A stretch of DNA of 64,000 nucleotides, taken from positions 20,653,752-20,717,751 of the forward strand of contig JACBWW010000007.1 in NCBI GenBank assembly GCA_020086605.1, in the 5' to 3' direction. The notes beneath the pieces are model-generated. The model had not been told where the DNA came from. It did no database searches and saw only the letters and a list, made by a program, of their open reading frames with translations. Of this stretch, positions 35,093 to 45,418 are shown one piece after another (position 1 is the stretch's first letter; every line of letters starts with the position of its first letter). Made by a program: the position numbers and the translations under genes. The DNA is from Lanius collurio. Taxonomy: Eukaryota; Chordata; Aves; Passeriformes; Laniidae.

Positions 35093-35753
35093 TGTTATTA
35101 TCTAATTATTAAGGGGGACCTCTGCCTGAATTAAGGTGTGAACAAGATCATAATTAATAGTATCAATTTGATTTAACAATAAATGTGATTAAGAGAGAGA
35201 GAGAGAGAGAAGTAGGAAGAAGGGACAGGCAGGGAGAGAAAGAGAGTAAGAGAGAGAGATACACTAAGAGAAAGATATCATCACCACATGCACTTCTGCC
35301 ATGTCCTGCTGGTTCTTCTTCACCCTGGTCTGGTCAGTGGTAAGGGTCCCAGAGTATGCTACTGGAGGTGCCACTTTTATACAGTACAAGTCCCAGGTAT
35401 CCATGAGGCATAGGTGCTGTTCCCATAACTTGGGATGGCATTTGTGTAAGAAGTTGTTTACTTTTCACAGTTTGTCCTGGGAATTTTATGTCCAGCGAGG
35501 TGCCTCAGATCTGCCTCACCAGGCCTGGCATCTTCCTGTTGTTGCTATCTGCACTTCTCACAAGTTTCTAAGTCTGTAGTGTGGAATTATGTTCAGTATA
35601 CTAATTCTAAATCTTCACTTTCATTTAAGTCTGGTATTAACACCTTCCTTTTTGCCATATGTGCTTAAGTTCCTGTTGTGATGGATTACCTTATGCTTAC
35701 CTCCTTTTTTGACAGTGTTTGAGAGAGTTCGTTGTGCTCTTTAAGTCCTTACA
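35093..35753 (-). mobile_element. Solo LTR nested in an older LTR
   Basis: On the minus strand it starts TGTAAGGACTTAAAG and ends AATAATAACA, giving canonical TG...CA ends. Flanking 5-mers CCTTG (35088-35092) and CTTTG (35754-35758) differ by one base and look like a 5-bp target-site duplication. Removing one copy restores the host LTR reading. A TATA-like GTATAAAAG lies at 35374-35382 (complement). A long CT-rich stretch (complement of the GA tract, 35191-35280) lies downstream of it, as in the R region of several avian LTRs. The outer sequence is about 660 bp. I do not know the family. Confidence 0.6.
35191..35262 (+). repeat. (GA)n purine tract
   Basis: AG repeats run unbroken at about 35191-35210. 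Further purine-rich and AGAGAG runs follow to about 35262. The tract belongs to the nested minus-strand LTR, where it reads as a CT-rich R region. Confidence 0.85.
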
Positions 35754-36306
35754 CTTTGACAGAGACTGCAGTCCATAAAGACCCAGTGATGGAGCTTGCT
35801 TCTGACAGGAGCTGTAGCCTTTGGACAGGAATACTTGCATGGCCAGGAACTGTGACCTCGTAGGAGATCAGTTGGATCCTGAAAGACGGAACCCAGTGGA
35901 AAGGACCCACACTGGAGCAGTTCATAAAGAACTGTATCCCATGGAAAGGATCATATGCTGGAGAAGGTGAATTATGTGGGGAGGAAGAAGAAGCAGATGT
36001 GGTCTGGCAGTTGCTCTTATTCCTTGATACTCTGTGCTCCTCGTGGGGGTGAACATAGAAGAGTCAGGAATGAAGGAGCAGAGTTGAGCCTGGGAATAAG
36101 GAGAGGTGGGAGAAAGCTTTAATTTTGGTTTCATTTCACATACCCTACTCTATTTTTAATTGAAAATGAATTAAATTTATTTTCCCAAATTTGAATCTGT
36201 TATGCCTGTGAGAAATTTCCCAGTCTTTTTTTGTCTTCTGCTGTCCTAGCGAGAAGAACTTAGACAACAGCTTAGTCAGCATCTGGCAACCTGTCAAGGT
36301 TAAACC

Positions 36307-39300
36307 ATGGCAGTGTCCCTGTGACAAAGTAGCAAGAGCAATAGTCTGATGTCTAGAGAAGCAACATGCAAGATCTGAATCCCCTGCAAGGAGCAAACCT
36401 ACCTAACAGTAATCAGGTCAGCAGATGGAGGCTTTCCCACAGCAGGGAGTCACCCACTGCCACACTGCTGTTTCCTCCTAACAACCTCTCCCTGTCTCTG
36501 CTACCACAGAGGTGTCCATTTGCAATTCAGTGAACACAGTCTTTGCTTGTCCGTCCTGGAGCTTTGAGCTCTCTTGTTTGCATGGGCTCAGAAAAGATCC
36601 TGTAAATTTTGCTTACATATCCCTCGATGCTGTGCCATCTGCCCTTTTCACAGCTTCTAGCCCTGTTGACAGGGCCAGGTCCCAGTCAGGGACAGCAGCA
36701 CCTCCGCCAGCCCCAGCTCTGTGAGACACATCCAGCAGCCCTGCAGCCCCAGTTCTGGGTGGCCCTGTCCTCTCCCCAAAACAGCTATGCTGTGTCTGCT
36801 CTATTTGCTGCAGTCAGTGGGGACTGTACCCAGCGACACATCAGCCCTGCTACTGCTCAGTCCTGTGCTGCCTTCAGCAGCATCTCCAGCTCTTTTCCAT
36901 GCCCACATAGTGATTATGTCTGTTAGCTGCCTCTGTTTGCTCTGTTTTTATCACCTTTTTATATCTTAAATCAAAGGATTCTCTAAGTCAGACCTGTAAA
37001 TCTCAAATCTTTGTTACAGTCTGTGAAAGAAACTATCTTTTTACCTTATTACTGAATACAAGTTTCTTTCTCCTACTTCTCTTTGCATATGCAAGGATGT
37101 AAAATGTTTCACTTTGAATGATTGCATTCTATTGAATTTGGATTCAGGCTTTCCTGGAGCAATATATTCCCATGTATAAGAATCCATTTGATCCAGTTCA
37201 TTGTGTATTTAATGCCAGTTCCTATCTTCAAAATATAATCCTCTATGTTTGTAGAAATCACTGTTTCAGGCCATTATAATTTACATGTGCTTTTAGGATA
37301 TATGGTTTTGTTCCTGGTCTGTACAGGGATCTCTGAAATAAATCAGGAGATATACAGCCAATGTAAAATAATTTTACTCTTTTGAAAAGAAATTAAAATT
37401 ACTCTTGTAACACCATGAATACTATAACTAGCTTTATATTGCTTGCATTATCATTGCTTCATCATTATTTCTATTACTATTCCTTTTGCTTATACAATGC
37501 ATGAGGGAAAAATGAAACAGGATGTCTTATAATCTTATGGCATAATAATGATTCTTGTACACAATTTATAAACATGTCTTTTAGCACTGGCAATTTCACA
37601 GATTTTATATCTATTAAATATGCTTAGTGGCATTATTACATATATATTTCACAATTTTTTCTTCATATATTTAGTAATTTTTTCTTAACTGGTAAATTAA
37701 GCTAAATAAAATATTTTCACATCTTCCAGAGCAATATACTAGTCCCACATTTTTTAATATATTTCATGGGAATGTAGTCTTTATATCAACATTTATTAAG
37801 AGAACATTTCAAAATAGTTTTTTCTAATACAATTTAAACAAATATAGTCTAAAGGTAAAGTAGGGAATTTTGAAGTATTTTTGCATAAATTATAAGATAA
37901 ACTGAGAAGTGAGAAGCCTGTTTACACACAATGAAGCACGTAAAAGCAAGTGCCATCTAAATGGAAGAAATTGATTTTTAGTATTGAATGGGACCATTGA
38001 TTTTCATTCTGACAAAAGAAAATAGCCTCACTGAATACAGTCAACAGGAAATGAGGTGTCTTCTCTGAAGTATACAATGATCTGATAAACACATAATCTC
38101 TTCAACAAGCAGATGCCAACACCTACACTACAAAAAGAAACCCAAACAGTGTCCCAGTAATTACAACAGACACCCTGTACTTCATTACTCACTGCCACTG
38201 TCATAACTGCACCTTTTATGTTGAGAAGAGAGGTAAAGATGATTGAAATGAAGAGCACTTCACATCATGGTGAGCAAATAGTATGTTCTTTGTATACAAT
38301 ATAGTCAATGATCTATTGGCTGTAGGTTTACATTTTTTTTTATTATTTTTTTAAATTTTTTAGTTCTGTCAGGTGAGAAGACTTTCCAGAAGTCTATAAC
38401 ATAGGTTTTGAAGCAGCAGTGTAGCAAACGCATTTGACAAATTTAGGATCATTGTAAGGTAGCAAACACCTACAAAGACTAATGCTGTCACAAAAGGAAG
38501 CCCTCAGCTTTTAGAAGGCCTAGGGAATGCAGTGAAACATTATGCTGTGCTGTCATTGTGTTAGTGTTGGTATTTGCTTGCCAATATGTAGATGTCTAAG
38601 TCAGTTCGGTCCTTCGCAGGAATTTGAGGTGATGGTCCTTCTTTCATCCTTTTGCTTTATAGCCCCCTTGTTACAGCACTCGTGTGTTGGTTTGATGATT
38701 ACTGCACTGTGTTAAGAGCCTCAGGAGACAAAGAACTGGCAAACAGGTGTTGCTAATATCTTTGAGTCTTATTTGAGGAAGCAGCATTGCTTTATTTAAA
38801 TATTCTATTATTCTTTTAATGAAAAGCTCAAGGTGGCAGTCAAACTCTGAAACAGCCCTTGTGAACCCACTTCATTGCCATGATAAAAAATTTGCCTTTT
38901 AGCATTTCTTTCATCTGAGATATATAAAAAAAAGATCTAATGGCCTTGTTAGTTTGCTAATTCTGACCTTGTTAACAACACTCTTCATGAGTAAAAAGAA
39001 AAGAGGCACTTCAAGAGTAAAAAATAAGCACTTTTTAGAGACGCTCTAGCTGTCATTATTAGGCTTAATATACAACTGCAATAACAAAAAAATCAACTAA
39101 CAAACCATAAAAAGAAAAGAAACATCACTCCCCAAAAAGAAAACATAGCACCAGAACATGGTGTGATCCATCTACCAAAATACATATAATTTCCATGGCT
39201 ACCAAATGAGATGAGAAACTTTGGGGGTTTTATCACGACTTGAAGTGTTTAAAATGTACACATGGTAGATTTTTAGCTGGTTTTGTTTATTTCAGGATAG

Positions 39301-40109
39301 TCAGCAATATGCATCTTGGTAAATTTAAGTATGGGTTAGAATGTAAATAGTCACAAGGTTTTTTTTTTCACATTGGATATTTTGTGAAGATTTGTTGTCT
39401 CTTTTATGATCTTTCACAAGCATGAAAATACAATCTTCCACAATATTGAAATTATACCTAATGATATGTTTACATATCAAAATCTTCCATTTTGTTGAGC
39501 AGAACACAGTAGAAAGGCCAAACAAGTTTCCAGTTGTCTATTTCAAAAATAAACTGAAGTCCGGTTCCTTAACAACTGAGTCAGTAGGGATGCCCCAGTC
39601 CGAAAAAGGATATGTTATTTTTTATATATATATATTAAATCCGTAGATGAAACAGCTGTAAAAGTATTCTAGTAAGAGATGCAGGAAATTAACACTGATT
39701 TAACAAGGTTAACACAGGTCCTTTAAACAGATTGAGATGATTTTGTCAGCTTTTTGTTAACTGACCAGGAATCAATAAAAAGTTCTTAGTGTGTGACTTA
39801 CACATTTTATGGATATTAAGTGAAATAACAGTATTTTAAAACAAGCAAATTACATCCTGCCACTCTCCCCCATCCCTGGCCCTGAATGGAATGGATTTCT
39901 GTTCAAGTTGGAGTCATTCCCTGTCAGAGGTTTCTTCTAAAACTGACTTAAAAAGATAGCAGGGTTTCTAGTGTCCATTCCACTACATTTAGTCCCTTCC
40001 ACAAATAATCCTGGGTTCAATTTAACTTAAATTTCTTGCAGTTTCTCTAATAGTCTTGTCTTTTATTTTAATTTCTTTTAATTTCAATTTTATGCTCATA
40101 ATATCCTCA
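36307..40109. other. Unassigned; GC-richer patch at 36.45-36.95 kb
   Basis: No gene is recognised. The patch at 36450-36950 is GC-richer and holds overlapping frames of 70-105 codons on the plus strand that are Cys/Ser/Pro-rich with no motif. It begins about 150 bp after the LTR end, so a decayed retroviral internal remnant is possible but unsupported. The rest is AT-rich, with (TA)n at about 39622-39635. Confidence 0.5.
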
Positions 40110-40189
40110 AATAGATAACGAGCTACCATTAGAGAAATGGTCAAGGCCCAATAGATAATGAGCTACCATTAGAGAAATGGTCAAGGCCC
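40110..40189. repeat. 40-bp tandem duplication with hairpin
   Basis: The unit at 40110-40149 is repeated at 40150-40189 with one C/T difference (AGATAACGAG versus AGATAATGAG). Each unit contains ACCATT-AGAGA-AATGGT, a 6-bp stem with a 5-base loop, so the array holds two identical small hairpins. Confidence 0.92.
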
Positions 40190-42354
40190 AATACATATTT
40201 TATGAATGAAAGATTACTTTTCCTAGCCTGTGATCATTAAATGAATATGCATACAGTTTTAGTTGTGAACTTTCAGTACCCATATAAAAAGGGAACTATT
40301 ACAGTAATAATTTGATACCAATTTCATTATAAATTTTAAATTATTATCAGATCACTATTATCGCTAATCGATTTAGATTATCCACTTTCAAGTTTGAGCC
40401 CAAATATGAGGTGCTGCACAAAATATCTAAGTGTCATTCAGTACAAAAATAAACACATAAAATTAGAAATTCAATCAACTGAAATAAAATTTGTAGACAT
40501 TTGGAGAGAAATTCTGTGGACCTCTGTTGGTTCCTAGGGACCTAGATTAATATCTGTACATGGTGCTGTATGGTGTTACCCTAACGGAGCTACTATTTAA
40601 AGCATAGCTCAGTAATCTCCATTATGGTATTCTCACATCATTTGATCCAATTTATTTGCAGTCAGACAACCTAGACAACTTGCTGGCTTCTAGGAAATCC
40701 TCAGAAAATAACCTAAAATCTTAGATGTAACAGTGAATGGTTTTTTGATGACAGGACATACTCTGTTGCACCATGTAGGAAGGCAAGTCATTGCTACTGC
40801 AGAATGATCTCTACTCCAAAACCAGCTAAAATCAACAAGACTCGCAAAATTTTCTGTATTCTTAATTTTCCATGAATGTCTAGGAAAATCCTTTCCTTAG
40901 TTTGGGATTTATTTTCATCATTCTTTATATTTTCCTTGTTATTATTGCCTGGTGTTGAAATGAATTATTTTCCAACAGACTGTATGGCATCAGTGTTTTA
41001 AAGGGCTCTGGTTCATAAACTTGATTCAAAATGTGGACTTGACCTCTGTGAAAATATATTGTGTTTATTTCTTTGGTTTCTTGTAAGGATAAGGATCAGA
41101 TATTCAAGATAAATTTCGGGTTCAGGCTTTTTCAGTATCAAATGCAAAATCAGGAAATATATAGAGAAATATATTTTAACATATAATATTAAACATAGAA
41201 ACAGTAACAGATTTATGTTAAATAGATATGTGTCAGATGAACAAAAGAACTACAGGGTTTGCCTTACTTCTGTTGAGTACAAGTCCATTCCAAGGGGAGG
41301 GGGGAGGTGGGGTGGGGCAGGGAAGAGAAGGCTTGAATTTAATTTGAATATAAACTAATGCCCTTGTTCAGCTTCATTTAAAATGAGTGAGCAACTCTAA
41401 CAGAATGTCAATAATTCACTAAAATCAAATTACAATCACAATATTTTAATTTAGGTGAAGTAAGGGAATAATCACAAAATCTGTTAATCAAAACTAATGC
41501 CACTCTCCTTTCTTTTGCAAAATTCTCCACATAAACAAAATTTGAAAAAAAAATATTGGTAATGTATAAGAATTTTAGAAATTTTCCAAATACTAGGAGC
41601 TGGTGGTACATTTACCAGTCTCAAACATGGCAGGTTGCAAGAATATTTTCTTAGACTTTTCAAATAATTATTCAATTATAAAATTGATCTGATTTCTACT
41701 AGCGTAATGTCCAATTTAACTCATAGTTATATGGGTGCCTCAGAAACCCACATGATAGAGGTTAAATAATAATTCTACCTAATGCAATTTCAATTGATTT
41801 GTATAATATATTGTCTATACAATTTTTTTACAGTGAAGAAGTCTTAGGGAGTTTTGTTTGTTTGCATGTTTGTTTGTCTATTATTTCAGAAACATTTTAC
41901 AAAGAGTGAGAGTAGTTGATCCGTACTGCAGAATTCTGCCCCTACATCAGAATACAGAGCTTTACACTAACACATAGACTGTGAATTTATCATTACACTA
42001 TAATGCCCAATTCAATTATTAGCATATGATGTAAAATTAACCTCACAAATAGAACAAAACATCTAGAGGTTAAAACATGTGATGATGGAAGTAGTGTTGT
42101 GCAACTTCTCATTTGAAAGCTCCAAATTCCTATTGTGAAGTCACTGAGACTCTGCAATCACTACAGTATGAAGGCTTGTGTTATGTGGAGACATTTTATC
42201 CAAGTTGGCAATAAGCACATCATTCATAAACAATTTCAGGCTGCAGAATTATTCCTGTTACTCAAAAAGAAAAAGTTCCATCATTTCTTCAAAGGGTTTT
42301 CATTTTTGGAAAAGAACAGGTTTTAAAAAAAATATCAATTTAAAGTTGTTATTC
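40190..42354. other. Unassigned AT-rich intergenic DNA
   Basis: No gene or nameable repeat. It contains the G-run motif at 41294-41317, a small (GTTT)n-like tract near 41851-41878 and an A-run at 41546-41553. Confidence 0.6.
41294..41317 (+). other. G-quadruplex-type motif
   Basis: G-runs of 4, 6, 2, 4 and 4 lie at 41294-41297, 41299-41304, 41306-41307, 41309-41312 and 41314-41317, separated by single bases. Four runs of three or more G with very short loops make this a strong predicted quadruplex. It is isolated in AT-rich DNA and not part of any repeat I recognise. Confidence 0.88.
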
Positions 42355-43036
42355 TGGTCGGGGGGTTTCCCCGGCCCGGGCTGGATGGGGTCAGAAGCTC
42401 AGACCCAAGAAGCCATAGCGAGCCCAGAGAGGTGATCCCGTGAGGAACCGTCTGGAGAGGTGATCCCGTGAGGAACCGTCTCCCAGGGGGTCGTGGCTTC
42501 TCTCAGCCCTCGGCCGGGGTTGCCTGCAGAGATGCCTGGCTCAGCAGGCTGTCAGCTCTTAGTGCAGTGATTTCAGCTCTGCTCTGCAAGGCAGAACCCC
42601 CCTTGGCCAGGCCCGGATAGAGAGAGGAGAGGACTCTCTGGTGGTTCCACAGAAGCAGCTTTATTCTTCCATCTTCCACAAAGGGGTGACCAGAGACGAA
42701 TCCTCCCCCGACTCGGGGCAGAGGGGTCTCTTTTATGGGGGTACAGAGGTGGGCGTGCAAGGGTGAGAAACCAATGGGTACTAGGGTATTTTACATACAG
42801 TTTCCTAGAGGATTTTGGATCTATCTTTTCTAACTAAAAAGGCTCTTTGTTTCCCCAAGAGGGGCCTGGAGGGAGATAGTGCTACCTCCTTATCTCCAGG
42901 CCTCCCTGTCAGGGCAGGGAGCCGTCAGACCCCGTTTGGAGATGTTGCAGCTGTCTTTGTCTAAACAAGGGCTTACTGCCAAGACAGGGGTTTGTCAGAC
43001 CCTACGTCAATTGCAAGCACAACCACCTCCCACACA
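42355..43036 (-). mobile_element. ERVK-like solo LTR, minus strand
   Basis: This GC-rich block stands out sharply. Read on the minus strand it has TGTGTGGGAGGTGG at the 5' end and a TATA-like CATAAAAGAGACCCC (complement near 42729-42737). About 60 bases later comes AATAAAGCTGCTTCTGTGG (signal at 42660-42665, complement), then CCACCAGAGAGTCCTCTCC, the R/U5 of an ERVK-type avian LTR. U5 carries a 28-bp tandem duplication (42427-42481). The end lies near GACCA (42355). U3 includes CTGACAAACCCCTGTCTTGGC and GGCCTGGAGATAAGG. Promoter and poly-A signals are intact, so it is probably younger than the other LTRs here. I could not find a matching target-site duplication, so the edges may be off or eroded. 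Confidence 0.72.
42427..42481. repeat. 28-bp tandem duplication in LTR U5
   Basis: GAGAGGTGATCCCGTGAGGA plus ACCGTCTG occurs at 42427-42454 and again at 42455-42481, identical over 27 bases. It lies within the U5 end of the ERVK-like LTR and is probably a copy-specific or subfamily-specific duplication. Confidence 0.9.
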
Positions 43037-43047
43037 TACACCTTCAT

Positions 43048-43117
43048 AAAAAAAAAAAAAAAACAAAAAAAAACAAAACAAAAAAACCCAACAACAAAAA
43101 ACAAACAAACAAACAAA
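43048..43117 (+). repeat. A-rich (CAAA)n tract at an LTR edge
   Basis: A16 starts at 43048 and is followed by A-rich sequence with scattered C ending in four CAAA repeats near 43102-43117. It begins about 12 bases beyond the U3 edge of the ERVK-like LTR. An LTR should not carry a poly-A tract there, so the tract is either a pre-existing A-rich insertion target or the tail of an unrecognised plus-strand retroposon. Confidence 0.85.
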
Positions 43118-44198
43118 TTACAGCTATCTTGTCCATTACCATGGGAAATAACCACAATTAAACTACAGAGAAATTGTTTAAGTATGGAACAATTGATCTG
43201 GCACGTTTGTTACTGTAAATCAGTTAGAAAGGGAGTTCTTAATTGTATAATACTAGAATAGCATTGACAGAGGAAGAGAAGAGAAGAGATGAGATAATTA
43301 GAAGTCTAGCCATTTTGAAGAAAGGAGATACATTTTAGATGCTCTCCCTAAGTGAAATTCATTCACAAAAATATATGCTGTGGGGCTTAAATATGTGAAC
43401 TGAGAATACAACTGGTTTGATCTTTCCTGAAAGAATGAGCATCATACATGTAGAGATGGTCTTGATCCTATGAGACTGTGGATTCCTTTGAAGATATCCA
43501 CTGCTGCTAAAGAGTATGAGTCTGAGCCATGAGAGACACAATATATGTGAGTGCACATCTGCTTACATACACACACCTTCATTTGATTTAAGGTGCTTGA
43601 ACCTGTAAGAGTAAACTCTTGTAAAAAGCTTTAATAGCTCATGTGAGACTGACCATCATTTTTCTCTGTTGAGGAACTGACAGTGCTACTTCTGTCAAAT
43701 AACTTGATTGCAGAATTGTTCTCAAAGATGATTAAATGTTTTATGGAAGGCAAGGTTGTGAGCTTAAATAAAGTTGATTTTTTTTCTTCTGAGACACAGT
43801 TTAGAGAGGGATTATTGTGAAAAAAATTGAGGCATAGGTTAAGAGAAAAAGACAGATGGCATCTTTTTATATGGTGTATATATAAAAAAAATATGTCCAC
43901 AAAAAAAATAAAAATCAGAAATCCACAGTACTGGCACAGTGCCAGCAGTTACTTTAGACCATAGTTGTGTACATCAAGATGCACCAGTTTATCTGAAAAA
44001 AAAAATCCACCTTTTTTTTTTTCTTTCTTTTTTTTTCCTGGTTGTTTGTTTATTTGTTTTACCAAATAAATTTGGTTTGAAATGAAAACAGACTAGATGG
44101 AGAAAATGTACCAAAGATATAAGGCATTTTATAACATACTTCAAAAACTATCTTGTGCATTTGTATATTATAAGTTAATAATTCAACTTCTGGTCCTT
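43118..44198. other. Unassigned AT-rich intergenic DNA
   Basis: No gene or repeat recognised. Poly-T and T/C-rich tracts lie at about 44013-44039. Confidence 0.6.
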
Positions 44199-44293
44199 AT
44201 TGAAGCTAATAATGTACTATTTGTTACCTGTGGGTAATGTGTTACATTGAAGCTAATAATGTACTATTTGTTACCTGTGGGTAATGTGTTACA
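44199..44293. repeat. Perfect 47-bp tandem duplication
   Basis: A 47-bp unit starting TTGAAGCTAATAATGTACTA at 44200 is repeated exactly at 44247-44293. With the shared first base the identity covers 48 positions. No mismatch separates the copies, so the duplication is recent or homogenised, unlike the decayed repeats around it. Confidence 0.93.
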
Positions 44294-44930
44294 TGTAGGA
44301 ATATTCATAAAAGACTTTTCATGTATTAACATGTAACGTACATTACTAATATAAGATTTTTAGAATTTACCTCTACTTCTTATTCATCAAATATAGATCA
44401 AAGAAGCTCTTACTCCTATTACTTAATTTGTGTATAGTCCACCTGAATTAAACAGGAATAGTCACAAAAATAAAGTTGTACATATGTATGCTTACATAGA
44501 ATTGAAACAATGTTCAATTATGGATTTTAAAAAATTTTATTACTAGTTAAAGTGTCTTATTTGACAGTTCTTTTCCCAAGAAGTTAATTCAATCCATTTG
44601 ATATATTATCAAGCTTCTTTTGGCCTACAAAATACCTTCACAGTGCTTTAGACAGTGGTTGCAGGGTGGGGGAGGAGGCACAGTTGTTTTAGTTGGAGTT
44701 TCATGTTTTGATTCCGTTTCTTTTGATTTGGGTTTTCCCTACTTTTCCTGGAAATAGTAGATCTTAAATTATAACCTTTTTCTCGACTATAATATGGTGG
44801 CATAAAATTTGATATTACTTTGCATATCAAATAACCTGCCTGATGCCCTTTAGAGGATTCCATTAATTGAAAAGATTGGGATACCTAAATCTCAGGCTAA
44901 AACAGTTTCATGCTGCTATGACAAATAATA
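44294..44930. other. Unassigned AT-rich intergenic DNA
   Basis: No gene or repeat recognised. Several TGTTACATG/CATGTA words occur just after the tandem duplication but form no regular array. Confidence 0.55.
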
Positions 44931-45030
44931 ACATAGAATCATAGAATGGTGTGGGTTGGAGGGCACCCTAGAGATCATCTAGTTCCAACTCCCCCAGTGT
45001 CTGCCATGGACAAGGACACAATCACAACCT
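44931..45030 (-). mobile_element. CR1 LINE 3' end fragment
   Basis: ACATAGAATCATAGAATGG, GTGTGGGTTGGAGGGCACC, GAGATCATCTAGTTCCAACTCCC and CATGGACAAGGACAC give the reversed CR1 3' terminus in the expected order. About 100 bp remain. It is one of the better-preserved CR1 tails in the window. Confidence 0.85.
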
Positions 45031-45404
45031 ACATCTCAACCTAAATCACAAAAATCTTCAGGGAAACCATGTAGGAATATATCTAACATATACCTTGGCA
45101 TCACAATAATTGTAAAAGATAAACACAGATTTTTTATTAGTATCTTTTCTAAAAAGCAGATTGAATTAACAAATACTTTCTCTGGCTTTTTTTCTCATTT
45201 TAAAACTGTATTTAAGCAGTAGAATTGCAGGTATCTATGCCATTGATGGTGTAATGTGCTTAGCTTTGAATAATTTACCTAAATATGGTTAGAGATGAAA
45301 GCAACATGCTTGCAGTCTTGGAGCCACATCATGGTTGTATTCTGCTACTGTCAGCCTCTGACAGAGTTCTTCTTGCCAAGAGTAATTCTTTCTTTTTTCT
45401 TTCT

Positions 45405-45418
45405 CCCCCCCCCCCCCC
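45405..45418 (+). repeat. Poly(C)14 tract
   Basis: Fourteen consecutive C follow a T/C-rich run (about 45388-45404). The polypyrimidine stretch covers about 35 bases. The neighbouring frames on both strands are produced by it. Confidence 0.88.

Larger units (their letters stand above)
34560..36306 (+). mobile_element. Endogenous retrovirus LTR (family A, copy 3) split by a nested LTR
   Basis: This is the most complete copy of the family seen at 5066 and 14151. The first part runs to 35092 and includes GCTGCAGTGGCAGCCTCTATGAGAAGAGATG near 34678, GTTAGACAGATCCAGTCCCAACC near 34725, CAAAGCTGAGATTATCAGTGATACTGGTGG near 34774, and GGAGGTGATCCCC...CAGAGCAGATTC. The second part resumes at 35754 with CTTTGACAGAGACTGCAG. 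It contains AAAGGACCCACACTGGAGCAGTTCATAAAGAACTG near 35898, a poly-A signal region near 36150-36200, GTTATGCCTGTGAGAAATTTC in U5, and a GCATCTGGCAACCTGTCAAGGTTAAACCA end. Without the 661-bp insertion it is about 1.05 kb. The left edge is uncertain by perhaps 80 bases. Confidence 0.68.

Noticed and set aside
36609..36926. Plus-strand open frame of 105 codons in a GC-richer patch
   Set aside because: Overlapping frames of similar length, no motif and no splice context. GC-richer DNA simply contains fewer stops.
42340..43050. Target-site duplication around the ERVK-like LTR
   Set aside because: I compared the flanks at several plausible TG...CA edges and found no matching 5- or 6-mer, so I do not claim one.
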